64,000 nucleotides of DNA from Dictyophora rubrovolvata (GCA_029959195.1 CP114122.1:1612001-1676000); one strand, 5' to 3'; positions 48,901 to 61,361 are shown, counted from the first letter of the stretch. Notes: generated by a model from the letters alone, not told the origin. Translations and numbers: made by a program.

Positions 48901-49823
48901 CGGTTGACGATATGTCAAAATTAGGGTTTAAACGACTGTTAAGGATTGGTTTAACCGTTTTGATTTATGCCACAGTCGGTAGACAAGGAATTATAAACGG
49001 TTGACGAAAAACGTGGAAAAAAGAATCGAAGAATCCGAAGCAAAAGGAGGGCGTGAGTATTGAGTGAGTATGAACAGGGGATAAACTTGAATGACCGACG
49101 TACATGATTTTCCATCAACAAAACGTTCCAGAGTTTTAAACTGGAACAGCCACTAATTCAAACTTGACATATACAGAAACAACGTTCCGATGACGACGGA
49201 CAACATTGCAATGAACAGCACAACCGTAGAATGGTAGACCCCCAGGTTATTACTACAACGTTGCAAGAAACATTTGAAAAGGTGGCAAAGACCGCATCAA
49301 ACTCGTTTTCCTAAAGCGGACTAGTGCAACTTTAATTAATATGAAAAAAAAGCATGCGAATTTGCTTTCGTTGCTATTGCCAAACTTCTCCCGTGGGGTT
49401 TGTGTAGGACTCGCCATAAGTCCGGAACGTCTGACAAGGCCGGTTATGCTCATAAAAGAAGACTATATATTCGCAGATATACAACCAGCTTTCGCCTACT
49501 TTCGCTCGGCTGTTTATGTCTGGGGCCGAGGGGGTGCAGAAGAAAGACATATAAAGCGAGAGTGGTCCTGATCGGTTAGCCGTCCTATTATGTACACGTG
49601 TTGTTCGGAATTCAAATGGTGGATTTCAAGGATAAACTCTACGTTATGTGGTGTTCTCATTTTCTTTGTTTGAACAGGGGGAGGGCCGCAAGTAATCGTG
49701 CTTCTCAATTTATTTTTGTTGAGAAATATCTTTTTGATATACCTATACAATCCGAGAAAACCAAGATATTTGTTCAATAATACACTACATGTATTCTTTG
49801 TTCGCCAATGAACGATTGTTCCG
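42965..49823. other. Gene-poor stretch of almost 7 kb
   Basis: No exon chain, domain or RNA gene could be supported on either strand. Open frames are short and of random composition. Base composition is mixed, without long low-complexity tracts apart from short A or T runs (for example near 48255 and 48385). The stretch may be old, decayed insertion material, long non-coding transcripts, or genes too small or fast-evolving to recognise by eye. Confidence 0.55.
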
Positions 49824-50979
49824 TCATCGGCCCATCCAGCCCTTTTCGATCGAACACACGGGGACAATATGAAAATGGAAGTGATCAGGTCAGGTGAAAG
49901 GAATTGTCGAAAAGGAAACACGTATGATTCGGGGTATGGATTGAAGAGGGAAGGTCGGTCCGTGGAAAAATTAAACACCGTGTAATAGAAAAAAAAAAAG
50001 AAAGAGAAATATAACAGAAATGAAATTTGAATGTGATTGAGTAACAGTAAGGCCAGAGGCAAATGACGGAGATAACGTACACCGTCTACAACGAGGACTT
50101 CTCCATTCACATATTGACTGGCGTCGCTTGCAAGGAACACGATAGGGCCAGCAAAATCTTCTGGTGCGCCCCATCTCCCAGCCGGTATACGTTCTGATAT
50201 CTGACGGAAGCGAACAGGATCCGCAAGTAAGCGAGAGTTCCTAAATGATTCGATATAATTTGAGGAATATGCATTCAAAGAAGACGACAGACATGTCTGT
50301 GTTGATATAACCCGGAGCAATTGCGTTTACATGGACATTATGAACGCTCCATTCATTGCTGAGAGCTTTGGTAAGTTGACCGACAGCACCTTTGGCGGCA
50401 GCATAAGCGGGGACAGTGAGACCACCTTGAAACGTAAGTAGGGAAGCGAAGTTTATGATGTGGCCACGACGAAGAGGAACCATGTGACGACCGGCAGCTT
50501 GGCAAAGAATCCAGACGGTTTTAAGATTGGTGTTTATGACCTATTGAAAAAGAAAAGAAAAAAAAGAAAAAAAAACGGTGAATGAGATATATTGACGGAT
50601 AGAAAACAAAGGAAATTGGAATGGCACTCCTGACATCATCCCAGTCTTCTTCAGAAAACTCAACGCTCGGGGCACGACGCTGTATACCAGCGCAATTGAC
50701 AAGAATGTGAATATTTCCGCCCATCTTATCCAGGGCAGTTTGAAAGAGGGATTTGACAGCGGTCATGTCTGAGAGGTCGCAAACTACATGAGTATGGTGG
50801 TCGCCTGCAGGAAGAGGAGGATCCGGTGATCTTGATACAACACAAACTGCAGCGCCAGCTTGAGCCAACGCAAGAGCACAAGCACGACCAATACCGCGGG
50901 TTGCACCAGTTATGAGGACGTTTTTGTTCTGGAGACTGAATAGACTGGGCGAAGGAACAGAAGGAGACGAGTCAGACAT
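49824..50979 (-). CDS. Short-chain dehydrogenase/reductase, KduD/gluconate-dehydrogenase-like
   Basis: A classical SDR of about 265 residues from [20 protein letters not shown]. Cofactor motif '[19 protein letters not shown]' (TGxxxGxG), 'VCDLSD', 'ILVNCAG', the catalytic Ser in '[11 protein letters not shown]', the Tyr-x3-Lys '[13 protein letters not shown]', and '[12 protein letters not shown]'. The tail is '[38 protein letters not shown]', shown here in full only by parts. The last exon (GWMGR) joins after 'VVDG' at a GTACGT donor. The pattern resembles 2-deoxy-D-gluconate 3-dehydrogenase and gluconate 5-dehydrogenase. Soluble, NAD(P)-dependent. It is divergent from a zinc polyol dehydrogenase gene, which supports a sugar or polyol substrate; the exact one is unknown. 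Confidence 0.88.
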
Positions 50980-51435
50980 TTTCCCCGCTGCTCTCGACTC
51001 GACTCAGCCTGCTTTCGAGTGAAACAATTAAAAAAGAGGTACAACAAAGAGATAATATAATATAATATTAAAAATTTTGAAATAACTCTCGAAAAAAATG
51101 AGGATAATATGGGTCGAAAGGGAGGTATAAAAAGAGACCATCTTACCCAGTTAACTTACCTAATACGCACACCATTTCGATCCAGAACACGACCGGCTAG
51201 GCTCGGACCGACCCCGCTAATTGGCCACAAGGCAATACCCCGCACGGTGGCTTCGGCCCGAACAAATGGGATATTTCCTGTTTACGTAAATAAGGTGCAT
51301 TTTTTTATAATATGTAATGTAATAATAATAGTAAGCTCAGGCAAAGCATAGAATACATACAATACGTGTGTGTATATATACTCGCTGCTATCCCTCAATA
51401 TATGCTCTCTCATTCCCCTCCTCGCTAAAACACTC
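50980..51435. promoter_or_regulatory. Divergent intergenic region between the SDR and MDR dehydrogenase genes
   Basis: 456 bp between start codons that point apart. An AT-rich run (about 51045-51075) lies nearer the SDR and a TATATATA element (about 51372-51380) lies 60 bp before the MDR start. The arrangement would allow joint control. Confidence 0.45.
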
Positions 51436-52827
51436 ATGTCCCCTGTCGCCCTCCCCGTCGCCACTGCTGCTGTCCTGCACGGCGCTGCCGACCTCCGCAT
51501 CGAACAACGAACAGTTTGGTCTCCACGTGCGGGGGAAGCCCAGATTGCAATTCTCTCCACTGGCCTGTGTGGTTCAGATTGTATGCTGCTCATTTCAGTC
51601 TTAGCTCTTCCGTGTTCTCATACTTCTTTCTCTCAAAAGTACACTATTATACCCATGGTCGGAATGGTGATTTCGTGGTTCAAGAACCTCTTGTTCTCGG
51701 TCACGAGGCTGCTGGTGTCATCACAGCCCTGGGCGAGGGTGTTTCACATTTGCGTATTGGACAACATGTGGCTATTGAAGCTGGCGTCATGTGTCGCTCC
51801 TGTTCGCACTGTCTAGGAGGCCGATACAACCTATGTTCGTGTCTACGCTTCGCCAGTTCAGCTAAGACTTTTCCACATCTTGATGGAACATTACAAACTC
51901 GAATGAATCATCCGGCCCATTTACTTCACCCGTAAGCGACAAGTTTCCCCCTGATTTTTACAATGAGATATTTAAATCAACTGACACCCGTGTTTGGCTG
52001 TTCCGTTATTATAAGACTACCAGAACACTGCTCTCCGGAACGCGCAGCTCTCGCCGAGCCCCTAAGCGTCGTACTTCACGCCCTCCGACGCGCGTCTCTC
52101 CAGCCGGGGCATACAGTACTCGTCCTTGGCGCCGGTTCTATCGGAATTCTTGCGGGTTCACTGGCTAAAGCTCTGGGTGCTTCCCGCGTAGCCGCTGCCG
52201 ACATCAATCTTGACCGACTGAACTGGTCACAAGGACATGGCATTGCAGATGATACTTATCACATTGACCTCGCACACCCGCCACTCCCTCTTACGCGTAC
52301 AAATTCAACGCTTCCGGAAAAGAACCAGAAAACCGGTGACGAATCCATCCGACGTGCACGTGAAACAGCTCAACATGCCTTACGACAGTTCGGTACACCA
52401 GAAGGTTTCGATATTGTCGTAGAATGCACAGGAGCGGAATCCTCAGCTCAAATGGGCATTTTTGTAAGTCGAGCAGCAGCATATATGCTCAAAAGTCGGA
52501 TATCTCTAAAACCTTACTTCTTTCCTGCAGTGCGCCAGAACCGGTGGCAAACTTATGCTAGTCGGAATGGGCACATCAAATATGAATCTTCCCATCTCTG
52601 CTGCAGCCACTCGGGAAGTCGATATTCTCGGTACTTTTAGATATGCCAACACATATCCTTCGGCGCTAGCACTTCTTGGAGCTGGCGTCCTTCGTGGCGT
52701 GGACAGTCTAGTTACACACCGCTTCCCACTCGAGAAATCAGAGGAAGCCTTTGATTTAATGCGCAGAGGATTCGATGTCCACGGGAATGTGGTGCTTAAA
52801 GTCATGGTTCAATCAAATACCAATTAG
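51436..52827 (+). CDS. Zinc-dependent polyol dehydrogenase (sorbitol/xylitol dehydrogenase-like MDR)
   Basis: About 390 residues in five exons, starting MSPVALPVATAAVLHGAADL. Catalytic zinc ligands: 'GLCGSDCHYYTHGRNG' (the Cys and the nearby His) and 'LGHEAAGVI' (His-Glu). The structural zinc loop 'CRSCSHCLGGRYNLC' has four Cys. The Rossmann motif 'VLVLGAGSIGILA' is followed by 'AAADINLDRL', whose Asp points to NAD rather than NADP. 'GTFRYANTYPSALALL' and 'HRFPLEKSEEAFDL' are typical of sorbitol/xylitol dehydrogenases. These oxidise sugar alcohols to ketoses. A Thr/Pro-rich insertion (about residues 240-265) is longer than usual. The SDR upstream may act on a related substrate. The precise polyol cannot be set from sequence. 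Confidence 0.88.
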
Positions 52828-55651
52828 ACTGACCGGAGCATGGCATGAATAGCCTCACTGCCGGGCTCCCCTCCTAGAGTATAGGAGCATCTCACAAGAT
52901 TACCGGTCCTTTTTTCGTCCTTCCCTTTCATCCCAATATCTACGTGGTCTTGTTTCTTTTTTTTTCTTTTTTTTCCCTTGTTTGGTTTCAGAAATTTGGA
53001 CATTGTATCATACGCCGCACATACAGATCCCGACCCTGTCACCACTGCCTCTTTCCACTCTATATCTCATTGCATTGGACTCTCTCTTCATCCCCCCCAT
53101 TCACATCCCTCTTGTCTTGATGGCATTTTCTCTCCGCTATGACTTTCCCTGGCAATCCCACTTCTGTAACATTTTCTTTCCGCGCGCACACCGTGCATAT
53201 ATAGTATCCAGTCAACCAAAATGTACAAAGAGGTTCTCGAAATGCAGTTTTTAGAGTTCTTTACAAATAAATGTTTAATGAATGTGGCGAATAGAAGATG
53301 AGTGAAACTCAAATATGAGATATAGTTCCTTTGTTGATTTGTGATAAATAGGAAGCACTTTGTCCTTATTTCCTTTAGGCTGCTGTTTAATACTTTTCAC
53401 CGTTAAACATTAGAAGAGAGAAGGGTTTATATATTATGTTAATTAGATAGCTTCATGCGAATAAATTAAATTCATGCCACGCGTGGTGCTACGTAGTAGT
53501 ATATTTTATAAGTGACTTCATACTAGACTCCGGGCGTACGACTATAGTAAAGTTAGTAAACGCAATTCTTCTTCCATTCAGTCCATACCTTTGACGTATT
53601 ATATGATACAGAGTTTGAGCTGATTTTTAAATGGGTAAAGAAAGTCTCACTTGGGTCTTCATGCGTCTCAGACCCCCAGCCCACTGAGTACACAAAAGAC
53701 ATCTTGTAAATTTGTCTTTGAGTTTTACGGCACAAAACTTACAGCATTGGTGTCATTAACTTCGCGAAACTCAATAATTAGGCCTGCGCAGTTGGCTCAT
53801 TATTGCCAGAACGGAAGGCACCAACGGGGTCTTCTCAATAATATGTAAAAGACACACGAGCAATTACCGATCACAACCGCTTCATTTCTGTTTACTATAT
53901 TTGTCCTTCTTTACGCAAAGCAGCACAATTCCGGCGTGGTAAAAATGCCGTTTTGGCTCGACTAATCTTCTCCCTGAGCGATTATGAGAAAAAAAAACAA
54001 TAACCGGTGTCCTTACTTTGTTCAGGTCACAGACCTGAAAAAGAGAACGGTCTTCCGGAACGAAATGATCATCGCCTTTAACTTGAGGCTCGAGTGACCA
54101 CAAATTTATCGTATACCATTCACCCACCGCGAGGTTGACCTAAATTGGAGAATGACGAGTGATTCCAAAGTTTTTTATTATAAGCTGTCATATTGATCCG
54201 GGGTCTTTAGTGATTCTCAAACTAACAATTAGGTGTTCGTAATTTGATTTGTTCGAGTTTCCCTGAACCTGATCAATAAGAGTAAAACATAGCAGTGAGT
54301 GGTAAGAACGCCCCGTGTCAAGATCATCGAATGTGAACATAAAAGTACGGATCGCACTCCCGAAAGAGATCGAGACTACAATATATATTATGTATGTAAT
54401 TTATTTTAGAACGTGACTGACTTACGCTGTGTTAAACTTTCCACCCCAAAATGAGTAACAGTGTCGGTGTATCATGACCAGTCTGAGGATTTCCCTGGGC
54501 GATATTGCATTCAACAAAGCCTCAAGTGACCTATGTATTTAGCACGCGAGTAAATGGATTAAAGCCGAAGCATAAGTAAAGAGCAAAGTCAAGCGGGGGA
54601 AGAGGGTCTCAGTTACTGAATTGACTTGGAATATTTCATCGCCAAGCCAACTGGGACACGGCGGGAGATTTGGGGTAGCAATTATCAGACGGTCTGGATC
54701 GAAGACAAAGATAGACGGATACATAATAGCCATGAGACATTTTTGATGATATCATGGACGGGAACTTATCAACCGACCCTTTTGGAGTTACCAAAATTAG
54801 AAACCCCGGCGCGACTATGCGTTCCCTTTCTACATATTTACATACTCATACATACCACATAATAGCACTTGAAGTGGGGCAGCCCAAATTGTGCCAAACA
54901 GCTGCAATGTTGGAGAACCCCACTTCCTATATGTCCATTCCTATATGTCCAATTTTCACCCGAGACTCGCATGTCATTCCAGACGTTTATTTAATTGACA
55001 TCAAGTAGACATGCAAAGTCCTTCAACTTAAAATGTTCCCTAAGCCTAGAATTAAACACCAAAACCTTATACTTGTTATATAATTTACCATAGAAGTAAC
55101 ACAGTCCGCCAACTTGATGCATCTCCGAGTTAAGCCAAGTGTATGGTTCCATACGGTTCCAGACCTAGGTGACACCACTGCCCTTTCAGAACACTGCGAA
55201 CTGACAGCCCCGGCTATTTCGAGACACATGGTCCTTATCGGTATCTTAAAAGTTACGGCCATTTCTACTTTTTTACATATACTAACCAACACAAGTCACC
55301 GATTAAGGGAGTCCCAACGATCTCTGAGCGGAACAACCTGACTAACATTGGCACCCTCGTGTCTTAAATAAATCTGATTGTATTATCAACAAGCTTGAAA
55401 CTCATTTATGTCTGAACGGGAGCGGCAATGTTCTGCACATATAGGTAAGATTAGATTAGATGGCTATCAGTCGCTTAGACCGTGGTGTAACGCGCATCAC
55501 GATAGGCACGTGCGACTTTGCTCAATTCTGGTTTTACGACAATTTCTTTCATTTCGATATCTACTATATGATCCATGATCCAAGATAAAATCTCCACTAT
55601 AAAACCAAAACTTATTCTCTCATCTAAACCCACTCTTTTAAACCCTAAACA
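52828..55651. other. Gene-poor intergenic stretch
   Basis: This is the 3' flank of the polyol dehydrogenase, with a T/C-rich tract at about 52945-52980, followed by 2.6 kb without a supported gene. Short frames on both strands overlap and look random. The last part is the 3' flank of the S41-like peptidase gene. Confidence 0.5.
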
Positions 55652-58510
55652 CTAAAAAACCTCGGCTGCAACAGCTTTCCAGAGTTCCATAGGATTATTG
55701 ACACTAATGAAGAATTCATCAATATTTTCAAACCGGACGAGTTAATGTTATCAGTCTTACGTATCAAACGTCAAAGGGAAATTGAGCGTGGCTGGTCGAC
55801 TTTGCCATTCTAAATAAAATTACCATTAATTCCACGTACATATAAGGTCGGCATATTTACCCTCAGGGATCGTTGGATCAACGATACCGAACGACAATCT
55901 CCATGTCAAGTCAAAGATGCCATTAATCATGCTGATAGCCATGTCATTTGTCCTTACTAGAATACGCCACAAAAACAGTCACTCACAAATCGGGAGCTGC
56001 AAGTGGATTTTGTTTGAGACCTGCTGTCTGGCGATAATTGTTGTTAAGACTAATACGAATTAAAATACGATCATAAACTATTTTACCTTCACTTGCGTAT
56101 CTATAGTTGGAAAATCGGTAGACTCTCCACCAACTCTTCCAGCATACTGTTGGGGCACTCCTTGTTTTCCTCCAGCAACAACTGTGGTGACGTTATAGTG
56201 CTTCGCCATAACGGTCTAGAGGGATTATTATTATTTAAGCTTCAAGGGAAAGTATGAAACTACATGATAGAGACACTTACGGCAAAAAGTGCGCAGGAAC
56301 TTGCACACCTAAAAGAAAAATTAGTTGCTTTCACTTCGACAGCAAAATTACTCGCTTACAGTGCATCAGTAACAATTACGACATTCGCAGGCTCAAATAT
56401 GGGTTCATTTGGTGGTGTCATATCAAATGGCTGGCATTCCTGCCCCAATCTGATAAATATATTTATCAAGATGAGAATCAAGGAAGATTTGCGTCGACAA
56501 ACTCACCTTTGACTGAACATGTCAGGTACATTATTGATCGTGATGTGTACTGGCGGCTCCAACCAATTGGTTGACGCAGAGAATTTAACATTACTGGCAT
56601 TCGTCCACATCAGAGGATTATATATTAACTGATCGTCTGGATCTACTCCGTCTTTGATGATTGCGTCAACTATGAGAGGGGCTAGAGGTTGGTCTCTGAC
56701 TTTAGTGTCTAACAAAGCCTGGGGCACAGAAGTAGGTCTGGGGCCGACAATCTGGTTTAAAAAATTCTGAGAATAGATAATGGGATTAGAACAGATGAAC
56801 GTACTATTCGATGAAGCCACTGCAATATAAAGGATGTAACATGAGTCACAGCATGAGTAAATATGTATGTTAAAACGCACAGCTGAGATACAAATGAAAC
56901 CTAAGCAAAAGTTACTTAAAATACTGTTATACCGCATACGAAAGATACTTACCACCGGTATTATATGTCTGTGAAAAAAAATATTATTACTCAGCACATA
57001 ATGAAACCATTTTTTCACTTACGAGGTCAATTAGTAGCTGGTCGACGCCATTGGCTTTCAACTGTTGCAGTCCATTCAAGAGGTCTTGTTCCATCTGATC
57101 AAAGCCTTCCGATTCAAAGCTACCAAGTGCTAGGACACCAATTTTACTATCGGAAAGCTGGTAGAAAGGTATACCGCCGGTACCATTAAGAGCGTTTTGC
57201 GGTACCAGACGAGAAGGTAGATCCGAATCGGTGAGGAACGTATCTGCCATGACATTTCTCGGCCGTTTTATATCTTGGGGTGACAAAGCAGGTCCACGAC
57301 CTCTACGACGTGGATGCTGAGAGACTTGCACCTGCGCCTCCACAGATGGACTATTCAGATCCTGACCATTCGTGGAACCAGGAACAGGAATGCAATTGTT
57401 GAGGATAAAAGACTCAAAATTGGTGAATGGGAAAGAAAAGGCCCCGAACTGTGACATATATGGAACCTAGCAATAATGTTATTGAAGTCAGTAATTAGAA
57501 AAACACCATTTGGATCGTAGATTACCGTAATCGTCTGGCTGTGCGTTTGACCCGTAGGAATCACAGTGAGCGTCACTTCGTCCGAAATTGGCAGGGATTC
57601 TTGAGCAAAATCTCCGAATACATAGCTAACATCACCAGGTCCATTGAACAAATATGTAGAAAAGAACCTAACGGAGATTAATTAAATTCCCAACGCCTTT
57701 TTAAAAATAGTTAGTATATCGACCTGTTCTGACGGGCGGAAAGAGCCTGATAGCCACCAGTGACCGCAGCGTTGGCATTGATAGCATCCCAAGGATCATT
57801 TCCATTTATGGCCAAAATCTTCGCACCAGAAAACTAATATCAAAGAAAAATATAGTCGCCGCCGTCAAATATGAGTGTTTGATTCAGATCATACCTGACT
57901 GAGATTCCCGCCAACTGCCTGTGTCCAAACATCGAGCGGCGCCCCAGGGAAGGCAGCAGATACTACTTCAAAAGCTTCAGGAGCTATGTGAAGATTCTGC
58001 TGACCGTCCGTGGTGATCGGAACCACTGGAAAGGGGATAAAATTAAGATATGTTGCGTCATAACAGAAGTCTTGATAGAGAGTATGTCCGTCCTGCAGCT
58101 TCTTAATGGTACTAGATATATCTAAATGAAAATCATATTGAGTCGGATATGATTGACCCTTGATTCGATGTAGTTCTGCCATGATATTGACGTGGACATC
58201 ATTTTGAAATGGCAGTGGTGCTTGGATCTGATAATTTATGGAGGTTTGGAAAGCGAACGTCTTGGTTACGACGTCGATGACATTTTCCTTGATCGTCTCG
58301 TTTAAAGGTTGGAATCTAGAGATTTCATGAATGACAACAGATTAAACTCGCAAAATGGATTTACCGAAAACAATCACGTAGAGCAGCAGGGGTGACCCAC
58401 TCTAGGCCAGCAATGGCTGCACATGGATCAGCCATTGCGCCAGACGCGAAATCAAATAAAAGAGGAACGCCCAGTAAGGCAAGAAGCTCAGCGCTGAATT
58501 TAAAACCCAT
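55652..58510 (-). CDS. Secreted S41-like (CPAF-type) serine peptidase family protein
   Basis: About 700 residues in about twelve exons, starting MGFKFSAELLALLGVPLLF, a signal peptide, then 'DPCAAIAGLEWVTPAALRDCF'. The N-terminal domain has 'YDFHLDISSTIKKLQDGHTLY' and 'KILAINGNDPWDAINANA', recalling the PDZ-like part of S41 proteins. A linker with RRRGRG (near 57300) is basic. The C-terminal half has 'IGVLALGSFESEGFDQM', 'VDQLLIDLVS', 'VVIVTDALCASSCALFA' (probable nucleophile Ser in the Cys-Ala-Ser-Ser-Cys block, about 56281-56308) and 'VVAGGKQGVPQQYAGRVGG'. It ends 'VNNPMELWKAVAAEVF'. This is a known basidiomycete family of extracellular S41-related proteins of uncertain substrate. All joins checked keep frame. 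Confidence 0.8.
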
Positions 58511-60068
58511 TCGAGCTGTGAGACGTTGGACTTGAACCGACCAGTTTCATAATCGGACGATACGCTTTTATACCTGTATTCGAATTTCGTGACGGGAAGC
58601 GATAAATAAATAAAAATTTCAAACGCATGACGATTGTCCAGGAACGTTTATAAACGCGTGAGAGTACACTTCAGTCTCGGAAAATATGCAAGAGTGAGAA
58701 ATGCCAATTATAAATGCTAGCTGATACCATCACATGATGATCCAGGAGCATTAAAATAGAGAACATTCACTCTGATTGGTACCTCGAAAGAATCACTTGA
58801 GATGATGACAACAGAGAAAATTCGAAATTAGAACTTGCTCACATTGGGGTTTTATTATAGACGTCGACTTGTTGGTGTCGTCTGTTAGTCTAAGTATTTT
58901 GCTTCCGCCGATAGCCTCACAAAACAGGTAACCGGCAGTTCCAAGGCCAAGCCAAGCGCACTCGTGACTTTTGACAGTAATTTCAATCAGACCTCGGACG
59001 CTTTTGTTCTTCCAAGTGCACACTCATCTTCACTCATCTTCAAAAGAACAGTTAGGTGATTCACACTCAAAGTTCACATCGAGTTTTAAGCTTCAAAAAC
59101 GTACTTCAAGCGATTCGTGGAAACTCAAATTTTTGGCACCTGCTTGACACGACCCTCAAGCTTTCTCAGTTTTTTTGTCATGTAAAAATATAACAATTTG
59201 CTCCCGAAATACGCGGAGATTATCCTTTTAATGTCATTGACCTTCAAAATTCACCACTCCGTTCTAGAAAAGTCAATCAATACGCTGAAAGGATCAATTA
59301 GCTCGATCACACCTTTGTAAGTCCCGAAATGCCGGCGAACCTTGTCAGGCACCTTCGGTGAAAAGAGCTTTAACAATGTAGATATTTACAGATATTTACC
59401 TATATCACTTCACTTTGCTGGCCGTGAAAAGTGTGAAATTGCACGTTTCAAAGGGACACAAGGGTGACGACTCGATACCCTGTGGCTCCGCACGTGGTTA
59501 ATACTTGAGACTCTTCACGGAGATATGAATCAAGTGAAGTTTTTGGAGAAAAAGCAGAGTGATATTTATCCGAGTGGGAGACCAGGGTTTGGTAATTTTC
59601 CGAAATGCATGATTATTAAAGTAGCGTGAAATCGACCCTTTCTTCAATATCGCAGGAGAGTCACTAGAACCACCCCCATCCGCTTCGGTCGCATATATTT
59701 TCATCAAGTTGTGGCATTAACCGAATTTTTTTATTCGCATGTTCTCCAGCTAAGTACGATTGATGATGAGCGTTTGGGAACGGGCGGCCTGCATAACAAA
59801 CACGCGTCTTAAAAATAAGCCTGATCGTTTAATATACTAGTAACTATACTGGACATAGATCATACAATACCGCGCAGTACCCCGTTTACACAGCAAATTG
59901 GATATGACACCGTTAACGGCTGTGCAATTTCTACATCTCGGAAATCGACGGAGGCATATGACAGGTATATAACTTGATAAAAAGCTGGGTAAGTACGAAC
60001 AAGCATACCTAAATATAGAAGACAGTCAACTGGTGAATCAAACCGGATAAAATAAAATTGCGCCCTAC
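58511..60068. other. Intergenic, no gene supported
   Basis: 1.56 kb without a convincing exon. The near-tandem CACTCATCTT occurs twice at about 59022-59042. Upstream of the peptidase start no clear TATA box could be assigned. Confidence 0.5.
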
Positions 60069-60602
60069 TCAAGTCAACTCAAGCTTATCTTTACTTGACT
60101 CCGAGCTCTCGACGACTCTGTTATCTACGGTCTCCATCCATTCCTTCATAACGCGCTGTTTCTTCCGTTCAGACCTATGGTTATTTTCTTTAGTTGTAAT
60201 TTCGTCCAATCTTTCACGAGAAGGTGTCCATGTACTCCTAAGAATCCTTCGAACGGCTTCTGGACTAATCTTAAACTTGTCCGCTAAGACCGGGGTAGTA
60301 TAGACGTCAGGAGAAAGTTCATGTAAAGTTCGCAATGATTGCATAACGTCTCGAGTAAGCTTTTTGGGTGGTCGCCATCCTTCTGGGAAGCGTTTCTTCA
60401 TGGCTTGCCGATGTTTCAGGAACTCGAGGGGTGTTAGTCCTGGTAAGGGAGGTCTCGGAGAGGAGACGGCAGGGCGAGGTTGTCCATTGTTTTCAGTTTG
60501 AGCTAGAACTAGTGGTTTAGGTATCGAAACTTTGCGAAGCTTCCAGTCTTTTGGTCGAGGTATTTTGGTAGACAACAGTCTAACCGGGTTACGATTAAGC
60601 AT
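60069..60602 (-). CDS. RRG9: Neugrin/Rrg9 family mitochondrial protein
   Basis: Rrg9 is needed for mitochondrial genome maintenance and respiratory growth in yeast; its animal relative neugrin supports mitochondrial rRNA. The intronless frame begins MLNRNPVRLLSTKIPRPKDW at the ATG 60600-60602. A longer frame upstream lacks an ATG, so this start fits a mitochondrial presequence. The family core is 'TPLEFLKHRQAMKKRFPEGW', 'PPKKLTRDVMQSLRTLH' and the helix-turn-helix-like 'VLADKFKISPEAVRRILRS', followed by 'WTPSRERLDEI'. The tail is basic then acidic. About 177 residues, normal for the family. It shares a 78-bp divergent promoter with the coactosin gene. Confidence 0.82.
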   Translation of the reverse strand: MLNRNPVRLLSTKIPRPKDWKLRKVSIPKPLVLAQTENNGQPRPAVSSPRPPLPGLTPLEFLKHRQAMKKRFPEGWRPPKKLTRDVMQSLRTLHELSPDVYTTPVLADKFKISPEAVRRILRSTWTPSRERLDEITTKENNHRSERKKQRVMKEWMETVDNRVVESSESSKDKLELT

Positions 60603-60680
60603 CAGGAAGAAAAAGTTGCAGTTACGTAAGTCACTTTTCCTTGGAGCGGCCACGATAATACCCAGAAGTGAGGAAGTATC
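60603..60680. promoter_or_regulatory. Very short shared promoter of RRG9 and coactosin
   Basis: 78 bp between two start codons facing apart, so the 5' UTRs of the two genes probably overlap. It contains CACGATAATA and no TATA consensus. Confidence 0.45.
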
Positions 60681-61361
60681 ATGGCGGACGTCACGGCTCC
60701 CGAAATACTAGAAGGTACCCATTATATATTACAACTATATATTTGTGCTTATAGATATATCGCACAATTCCACTCAGCTTACCAAGATGTCCGGTCATCG
60801 TCAGATACTAACTGGCTGCTTCTTGACTACGAGGTTTTTCCTTTGAATGCCTAAATTAATTTACATCCTCTGAACAGACGTTCATTCGTAGGGAGATCGC
60901 TCAGATCGCTTGGTTCTGACTGGAGCTGGAACAGGCGGATTAGAAGAACTTCGAGATACACTGGATGAATCTCGGGCGTCCTTTGCCTATGTCCGTGTCC
61001 AATACTCAAACGATAAAGAATCTATGCGTGAGAAGTTTGCCATTGTCGTTTGGATTGGAGGAAAGGTCAAGGTTATGCGGAAAGCCAAGGTCCGATCACC
61101 TCCTGTCTTGAAAGCTAAGATGTTAGCTCATTGCTGCCTAATACCTCAGGTTTCCGTCCATACTGGCGATGTGAAGCACGTTCTTCGGAACTTCTCAATA
61201 GAAGTCTCTGCGAGTAACAAAGACGACCTAAAGGAGGATGACATCGTTACTAGACTTAGAAAGGTGAGAAAAGCCCCTCCCGCTATTTACCGGGTCATGT
61301 CATACCCACATCCTCCTGACTAAAAATACAGGCCGGTGGCGCAAGTTATGATGGTGTATAA
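60681..61361 (+). CDS. Coactosin-like actin-binding protein (ADF-H domain)
   Basis: Five exons give about 145 residues starting MADVTAPEILEAYQDVRSSS. The ADF homology fold is seen in 'DTNWLLLDYE', 'GTGGLEELRDTLDESRASFAYVRV', 'KFAIVVWIG' and 'VKHVLRNFSIEVSASN'. It ends 'AGGASYDGV', the family's usual C-terminus, encoded by a final small exon. Coactosin binds filamentous actin and counters capping in the cytosol. The length and single domain separate it from Abp1 and twinfilin, and the lack of a strong severing helix separates it from cofilin. Exon joins at 61094 and 61263 remove in-frame intron sequence cleanly. Confidence 0.87.
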
